Below are positions 14,139 to 18,156 of a DNA stretch of 18,156 bases, in pieces. The notes beneath the pieces are model-generated. The model saw only the letters and a program-made list of their open reading frames with translations. It had not been told where the DNA came from and did no database searches. The stretch covers positions 1 to 18,156 of the forward strand of contig JBCCYI010000079.1 of the NCBI GenBank assembly GCA_039189975.1, read 5' to 3'. This DNA comes from HLUCCA09 sp039189975 (lineage in GTDB: Bacteria; Pseudomonadota; Alphaproteobacteria; Rhodobacterales; Rhodobacteraceae). Within the stretch, counting starts at the first letter, position 1. Every line of letters begins with the position of its first letter. A program made the translations under genes and the position numbers.

Positions 14139-15104
14139 ATGTCCACGTCTTTGATTCCCCGGCGCGTTGAGGCTTCGAACGTGGCTTCGGTCTGTGCGTT
14201 GTGGGCGCAGGTGCTGCCGCCGCACCCGGATCTGCCGTTGGCCGAGGTTCTGGGCGGCCTCGTTACGAGGGGGCTTGTGACCGGGCGGGGATTGTTCTCG
14301 ACGGAAGGGGAATGCCTTGCGGTCGGGCTCAGTTGTTTTCTTCGGGAAGACACGGTGGAGATATTTATCCGCGAGCCCAGGCCGTACCTCAACCTGCGGC
14401 TGCTCAAAGCCGTCGCGGAGGGCGATGCGTCGGACTTTCTGACAGTTGAAGAGATTGCTGCGCAGAACGCCGGAGCGGGGCTCGACCTGTTTGTTCTGGA
14501 GTATGTGCAGGTCACGTTCGATTTCGACGATCCGCTGGCACATACGCTGCTGAGCCAGATCGTCCCGCTCTATCTGGCGAACCATGCGGGGTACAATCTG
14601 CGCCGGACGTTCCATGAGACCGAGGTTGCGAAAGGCACCATTCAGGAATCGGGCGGGAACCGGCGCCTTTTCGACTTGACGCCGGATCATCCGTGGAGCG
14701 TGTCGCCGGACGGGCTTGGGCCGAGGGCGGTCTATGGCCTGACGCGGGAGGACGCGGCGGGCTTGGCGCCAACCCAGATTGCGAAGGTGCCGTTTGCGTT
14801 CACGCGGCCCACGCTGTCGCTAATACCGCGCGAGCAGCAAATCCTGTCGCTGGCGTTGGAGGGGCTGACGGATCAGGAGATCGGCGAACATCTGGGCATC
14901 TCGCGCGACGGTGTGCGCAACCGGTGGCGGTCGCTGTATGACCACATCGAAACCGTCGCCCCCGCAACGTTCGGGCCGGATGAAAGCCGTCGTGGACAGG
15001 AGGCAGCGCGGGGCGCGGAAAAGCGGCGTCGGGTGCTGGCGCTGGTCAAGGATCGGCCCGAGGAACTCCGGCCCTACACGCTAAAGCGGAGTGCACGTGC
15101 TTGA
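14139..15104 (+). CDS. LuxR-type helix-turn-helix transcriptional regulator
   Basis: The 321-residue protein has a C-terminal LuxR/GerE-type HTH at about residues 227-272 (SLIPREQQILSLALEGLTDQ then EIGEHLGISRDGVRNRW), matching the pattern LTxREQxxLxLxxxGLTxxEIxxxLGISxxxVRN. It ends in a basic tail. The N-terminal 220 residues (VFxREDTVEIFIREPRPYLN-like segments) match no sensor domain I can name. There is no receiver aspartate pattern and no clear autoinducer-binding motif. Two starts are possible: ATG 14139, which lacks a ribosome site, or TTG 14103, which has AAAAAGG upstream and would add 12 residues. Its stop overlaps the beginning of cobF by 8 nt, so the two genes are probably translated together, and a role in controlling cob genes is a reasonable inference. 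Confidence 0.85.
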   Translation: MSTSLIPRRVEASNVASVCALWAQVLPPHPDLPLAEVLGGLVTRGLVTGRGLFSTEGECLAVGLSCFLREDTVEIFIREPRPYLNLRLLKAVAEGDASDFLTVEEIAAQNAGAGLDLFVLEYVQVTFDFDDPLAHTLLSQIVPLYLANHAGYNLRRTFHETEVAKGTIQESGGNRRLFDLTPDHPWSVSPDGLGPRAVYGLTREDAAGLAPTQIAKVPFAFTRPTLSLIPREQQILSLALEGLTDQEIGEHLGISRDGVRNRWRSLYDHIETVAPATFGPDESRRGQEAARGAEKRRRVLALVKDRPEELRPYTLKRSARA

Positions 15105-15837
15105 TCTGTGGCTGATCGGGATCGGGACGGGGAACCCTTCGCACGTGACTTTGGAAGGGCAGGCGGCGCTGAGGGAGGCGTCGCTGGTGCTGGTCCCCCA
15201 AAAGGGCCCAGACAAGTCGGACCTTGCGGACCTGCGGCATCGCATTCTGGCCGATAGCGGCTCGACGGCCCGTGTGGTCGAGTTCGAGATGCCGGTCCGG
15301 GATGAGAGCCTCCCGTATGAGGAGCGCGTGGAGCGCTGGCACGATGAGATCGCGGAGATCTGGGCGAAGACGATTGCGGAGGCGCGGCCCGAGGGGGCGG
15401 TGGTGCTGCTCGTCTGGGGAGACCCGGGGTTGTACGATTCGACGCTGCGAATTGCCGGGCGGCTGGACCCGCGGCCCCGGGTGCGTGTGGTTCCGGGGAT
15501 TACGTCGTTGCAGGCACTGACGGCGGCGCATGCGATCCCGTTCAACACCGTGAACGGCGCTGTGACCGTCACCACTGGTCGGCGGTTGCGCGACCATGGC
15601 TGGCCGGTGGGGGCCGAGACTGTCGTGGTCATGCTGGACGGGGCGTGCAGCTTTCAGGGGCTTGATCCGGAAGGGCTGCACATCTGGTGGGGCGGGTTCC
15701 TCGGGATGCCTGAGCAGGTGCTGGAGGCCGGGCCGTTGGCCCAGGCGGGCCCACGCATTGTTGCCGCGCGGGCGGAGGCGCGGGCGCGGCATGGGTGGAT
15801 CATGGATTGCTATTTACTGCGGCGCGATGGGGGTTGA
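15097..15837 (+). CDS. cobF: Precorrin-6A synthase (deacetylating) CobF
   Basis: CobF methylates C-1 of precorrin-5 and releases the extruded two-carbon unit as acetate, giving precorrin-6A. It is specific to the aerobic pathway. The 246-residue product has LWLIGIGTGNPSHVTLEGQA at the N-terminus, LVPQKGPDKSDLADLRH, VLLVWGDPGLYDSTLRIA, VPGITSLQALTAAHAIPFN and HIWWGGFLGMPEQV, as expected for CobF. The GTG at 15097 is preferred because GGAG (15088-15091) lies 5 nt upstream. The GTG at 15091 would place that site on the start itself and add two residues. It is separated from the rest of the cob genes by the HTH regulator. Confidence 0.96.
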   Translation: MLDLWLIGIGTGNPSHVTLEGQAALREASLVLVPQKGPDKSDLADLRHRILADSGSTARVVEFEMPVRDESLPYEERVERWHDEIAEIWAKTIAEARPEGAVVLLVWGDPGLYDSTLRIAGRLDPRPRVRVVPGITSLQALTAAHAIPFNTVNGAVTVTTGRRLRDHGWPVGAETVVVMLDGACSFQGLDPEGLHIWWGGFLGMPEQVLEAGPLAQAGPRIVAARAEARARHGWIMDCYLLRRDGG

Positions 15838-15860
15838 CCGGGTGACCTGTGGAAAGCGAC

Positions 15861-15898
15861 CCTCCGGGGGGAGTATTTTTCCGCCAGAAGAAGCCGGG
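15861..15898 (-). repeat. Palindromic repeat after cobF (copy 2, inverted relative to cobB copy)
   Basis: Read on the minus strand this is CCGGCTTCTTCTGGCGGAAA followed by AATACTCCCCCCGGAGGG. It shares CGGCTTCTTC and AAATACTCCC with the segment inside cobB. It fills most of the 71-bp gap between cobF and the next ORF, and CCTCCGGGGGGAG can form a short hairpin that may help end the cobF transcript. Confidence 0.6.
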
Positions 15899-15908
15899 GT
15901 GAGGTGCG

Positions 15909-16427
15909 ATGGAGGCTGACCTTGCCGCGCGGGTGTTTCGGTCGCGCGAGTTTTGGGAGCCGGATTGGTCATTGCTCGGCGAGGCGTGGCGGGCGCAGGA
16001 GTGGGTGGCGCCATTGCGGGAGGCTTTTGGGACACCGCCTGAGACGCGCAGCTATGTCGACGAAACCACGGGCGAGACCCACAGCTACGTCTTGCAGACC
16101 ATCGAGATCGTGTTGCCGGTGACGGCGTCAGCGGCGCTGGTCTGGCAGACCGATGACGATGCGCAGGAGCGGACGTTATTGTTGCGAGAGGACGGTGCCG
16201 AGGATGCAATGCTTAGGTGGAGCGATTCCCATGGGCATCCGTATTGCCTGCACCCCAAAGAGGCGATTCTGCTGGGCGCGGCAGTACGAACGGAGTGGCC
16301 GGGCGTGCCACTTTTGCTGCTGGACGGGTTTGTCGGGATCACAACCGAGGCTGAAGCTGATCTGTGGGCGCAAGCGAAACGCGGCGCGTTGGTCGGGCTG
16401 GGGGTTGGTGCCGGGCGGTCCCGTTGA
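15909..16427 (+). CDS. Hypothetical protein, probably frameshifted near its 3' end
   Basis: The 172-residue product starts MEADLAARVFRSREFWEPDW and is not recognised. It has no signal peptide or membrane segment, is acidic and tryptophan-rich, and contains HGHPYCLHPKEAILLGAAVR and VPLLLLDGFVGITTEAEADLW. The last residues (GVGAGRSR) look out of place. If one G of the GGGGG at 16400-16404 is skipped, the frame continues as GLGLVPGGPVEYMGAEAGDL for another 37-38 residues to a stop at 16537-16539, giving about 209 residues with good codon use. The gene may therefore be a pseudogene or carry a sequencing error. No strong ribosome site precedes the ATG (GAGGTG is about 4 nt upstream). It follows the repeat after cobF and has no visible link to cobalamin. 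Confidence 0.6.
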   Translation: MEADLAARVFRSREFWEPDWSLLGEAWRAQEWVAPLREAFGTPPETRSYVDETTGETHSYVLQTIEIVLPVTASAALVWQTDDDAQERTLLLREDGAEDAMLRWSDSHGHPYCLHPKEAILLGAAVRTEWPGVPLLLLDGFVGITTEAEADLWAQAKRGALVGLGVGAGRSR

Positions 16428-16822
16428 GTACATGGGCGCAGAGGCCGGGGACCTGGTGCAGCGGCAGGTCGGGCACCATTATCGCGTTTATCGACAGGGC
16501 GACGAGACGAGCCTTCGGTTGGCAATTGGCGGCGCATAAGGCGTGGGAGGCCGTGGGGGCCTTGCACGGTCACGACTTTCCGGTGCCGTGTCACACGATC
16601 CGTTGCAAGAACGCCTATCGCGACTTCCCCGAGGCAGGCGCGACGCGCCGAGCGGGAAGAGCACGCCTGCGGCGCCTCCCCTATGAGCCGTTCAAGCGCG
16701 TGATGGACGCCGTGCGGGGTGTTTCCTGACAGGGTCAGGCGGCGAGACCGCGTTTGTAGTTTTCGCCTTCGGGCCCGCTCATCAATCAAACAAAAGGTGT
16801 GCGCCGGAGGCGCTCAATTGGA
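16428..16822 (+). other. Unresolved region, possible decayed coding sequence
   Basis: This stretch of about 395 bp has no clear gene. The first 110 bp look like the shifted continuation of the upstream ORF. From about 16470 to 16729 a third frame has gene-like codon use, including IIAFIDRATRRAFGWQLAAH and FPVPCHTIRCKNAYRDFPEA. The former loosely resembles the core strand of DDE transposases (IDxxSRRxVGW), but the catalytic context is absent, so this is only a suggestion. On the minus strand a 15-codon ORF (16782-16735, MSGPEGENYKRGLAA) starts about 40 bp after the hydrolase stop and could be the stump of a truncated gene. Confidence 0.3.
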
Positions 16823-17491
16823 TTAGAGCTCGATCGGGACAAGGATTTCGGGTTCGTGGACGATGCCCCCCAGCTCGGCTTTCAGGATTTCGGCATCCTG
16901 GGCGAGCAATGGGAAGGTTTTGTAGTGGCACGGGATCACGACTTTGAAATCGAAGTACTTCTTGGCCGCCCAGGCTGCAGCCTTCTGGTCCATCGTGTAG
17001 TGTCCGCCGCAGCAGAGGATGCCGATGTCGGGGGCGTGGTATTCGCCGAACCACGACATGTCCGCCATGATGTCGGTGTCGCCGGAGACATAGATCGTCC
17101 GTCCCTCACCCCGGATCATGAACCCGGCCTCAGACCCGGCGACGTCCATCCCGTCAAAGTCGAGGCTCGACGAGTGCGTGGCGTTCACCATCGTCACCGA
17201 CACGTCGCCCACCTGCAGCGTCCCGCCCTTGCCAAAGCCGACTGCGTCCCAGCGGGTGGCCATCTCGTGAATGCAGCCGATGGGGGCGCCGGTATCCTCG
17301 GCGATCTCCAGCGCGCCGGCGGCGTGGTCGCCGTGGCCGTGCGTCAGGAAGATGTGAGTGGTGCCCGCGATGGCCTCGTCGCGGCGATCCTCCGGGAACA
17401 TCGGGTTGCCGTCGAGCCATGGGTCCACTAGCAAAACCTCGCCGCCAATTTCGATGCGAAACCCCGAATGGCCGAGCCAGATGATCTTCAT
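16823..17491 (-). CDS. Metal-dependent hydrolase, metallo-beta-lactamase fold (UPF0173 family)
   Basis: The 222-residue cytoplasmic protein starts MKIIWLGHSGFRIEIGGEVL and carries the binuclear metal signature THGHGDH (H51, H53, D55, H56), then SGDTDIM and VIPCHYKTFP, the further ligand positions of the fold. Length and motifs match the UPF0173 (YtkL-like) family, whose physiological substrate is unknown to me. The ATG at 17491-17489 is chosen because GAGGGGAAG lies just upstream. A much longer in-frame reading back to 18121 would run antisense through the ceramidase-like gene and was rejected. It is divergent from that gene with 57 bp between the starts, room for back-to-back promoters. Confidence 0.93.
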   Translation of the reverse strand: MKIIWLGHSGFRIEIGGEVLLVDPWLDGNPMFPEDRRDEAIAGTTHIFLTHGHGDHAAGALEIAEDTGAPIGCIHEMATRWDAVGFGKGGTLQVGDVSVTMVNATHSSSLDFDGMDVAGSEAGFMIRGEGRTIYVSGDTDIMADMSWFGEYHAPDIGILCCGGHYTMDQKAAAWAAKKYFDFKVVIPCHYKTFPLLAQDAEILKAELGGIVHEPEILVPIEL

Positions 17492-17548
17492 GACGTCTTC
17501 CCCTCTTTGCGTTAGCCCGAGACATACCAGCTTGAGGATGTCAGTCAC

Positions 17549-18156
17549 GTGAATTGGCACGAACACATCGACGGCTATTGCGAGCGGGTTGGACCGGAGT
17601 TCTGGGCTGAACCGATCAACGCCGTCACCAACGCCGCCTTTCTGATCGCGGCGCTCATCATGTGGCTTCGGGGTGGGCCGCCGATTGCTCGGGTCCTGTG
17701 CGTCATCCTCGCGGCCATCGGGATCGGGTCGTTCCTGTTTCACACCTACGCGACCGCGTGGGCCGCCGCGACGGATGTGATCCCGATTGGGGTGTTCATC
17801 CTGACGTACCTCTATGCTGCGAATCTGCACTACCTGCGCTGGCCCGTGTGGGGCGCCGCGCTTGGGACGGCGGCGTTCATCCCCTATGCCGCGCTTACTG
17901 TTCCTGTCTTCAGCGCGCTGCCGTTTTTCACGATCTCGGACGGCTATTGGCCGGTTGCCTTGCTGATCGCGCTTTACGCAGTGGTCCTTTGGCGGCGCCT
18001 GCCCACGACGGCGCGGGGCCTTGCCATCGGCTCGGGCATTTTGTGCCTTTCGCTGACGCTGCGCTCGCTGGATGAGCTGTTGTGCCACGCCATCCCCATT
18101 GGCACGCATTTCTGGTGGCACATCCTCAATGCCATCATGCTCGGCTGGATGATCGA
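17549..18156 (+). CDS. Ceramidase-like (CREST superfamily) integral membrane hydrolase, partial
   Basis: The first 202 residues are visible and the 3' end is cut by the window. The product starts VNWHEHIDGYCERVGPEFWA and then crosses the membrane repeatedly (hydrophobic segments near residues 27-40, 47-64, 75-90, 99-118, 130-148, 156-170 and 190 onward). The conserved zinc-site residues of alkaline ceramidases appear with matching spacing: S61-x3-H65 in GSFLFHTYATAW, D76 in ATDVIPI, and H187-x3-H191 in THFWWHIL. The enzyme class hydrolyses the amide of ceramide-like lipids, but the bacterial substrate is an open question. The GTG at 17549 is the only plausible start after the upstream in-frame TAG (17513-17515). 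TTGAGGA lies about 10 nt before it. Confidence 0.88.
   Translation, partial: MNWHEHIDGYCERVGPEFWAEPINAVTNAAFLIAALIMWLRGGPPIARVLCVILAAIGIGSFLFHTYATAWAAATDVIPIGVFILTYLYAANLHYLRWPVWGAALGTAAFIPYAALTVPVFSALPFFTISDGYWPVALLIALYAVVLWRRLPTTARGLAIGSGILCLSLTLRSLDELLCHAIPIGTHFWWHILNAIMLGWMI

Noticed and set aside
16440..16730. Insertion sequence or transposase gene
   Set aside because: Only a short stretch loosely resembles a DDE core. No terminal inverted repeats, target duplication or full catalytic triad were seen.
17492..18121. Upstream extension of the UPF0173 protein to 432 residues
   Set aside because: The extension runs antisense through the ceramidase-like gene. The ATG at 17491 matches the family N-terminus and has a strong ribosome site.
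1..18156. tRNA, rRNA or CRISPR arrays
   Set aside because: No cloverleaf, conserved rRNA block or regularly spaced repeat was seen on either strand.

Overview
The window is an almost complete aerobic (late cobalt insertion) cobalamin biosynthesis cluster from a high-GC alphaproteobacterium, most likely a Rhodobacteraceae/Rhodobacterales member. This placement is an inference from GC-rich codon use, from the CobG/CobF/CobN-type enzymes, from the DUF1636-cobW-cobN start of the operon behind a B12 riboswitch, and from GC-rich palindromic repeats of a type I associate with that group. No 16S or marker gene is present to prove it.

Layout. At the left edge, on the minus strand, is the N-terminal part of cobO (corrinoid adenosyltransferase). 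Divergent from it is a plus-strand promoter-like site, a cobalamin riboswitch (about 271-458) and then the main operon: DUF1636 protein, cobW, cobN, a 228-bp gap holding a candidate 48-codon ORF, cobG, cobH, cobI, cobJ. cobK then lies inverted on the minus strand, and its ATG overlaps the ATG of cobL head-to-head. The plus strand resumes with cobL, cobE, cobM, cobB and cobA. After an 18-bp perfect palindrome and a gap of about 190 bp comes a LuxR-type HTH regulator that overlaps cobF. To the right are a palindromic repeat, an unrecognised ORF that looks frameshifted, about 390 bp of unresolved DNA, a minus-strand metallo-beta-lactamase-fold hydrolase (UPF0173 type), and a divergent ceramidase-like membrane protein cut by the right edge.

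How the genes work together. Uroporphyrinogen III is methylated by CobA and CobI, oxidised by CobG, and ring-contracted by CobJ. CobM, CobF, CobK, CobL and CobH then carry it to hydrogenobyrinate, CobB amidates the a and c side chains, CobN (with CobS and CobT, not in this window) inserts cobalt, and CobO adenosylates the product. Every enzyme from uroporphyrinogen III to hydrogenobyrinic acid a,c-diamide is here. CobE, CobW and the DUF1636 protein are accessory. Most junctions are 4-8 nt stop/start overlaps, so translational coupling is likely throughout.

The features most worth a second look are: a dispersed palindromic repeat that appears inserted in frame inside cobB, with a second inverted copy after cobF; the overlapping head-to-head start codons of cobK and cobL; a 17-nt exact repeat shared by cobK and the cobJ-cobK gap; a LuxR-type regulator buried in the cob cluster next to a perfect palindrome; and a probable single-G frameshift in the unknown ORF after cobF. 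I did not find a clearly new system (no CRISPR, defence or phage module); the novelty is in these local structures.
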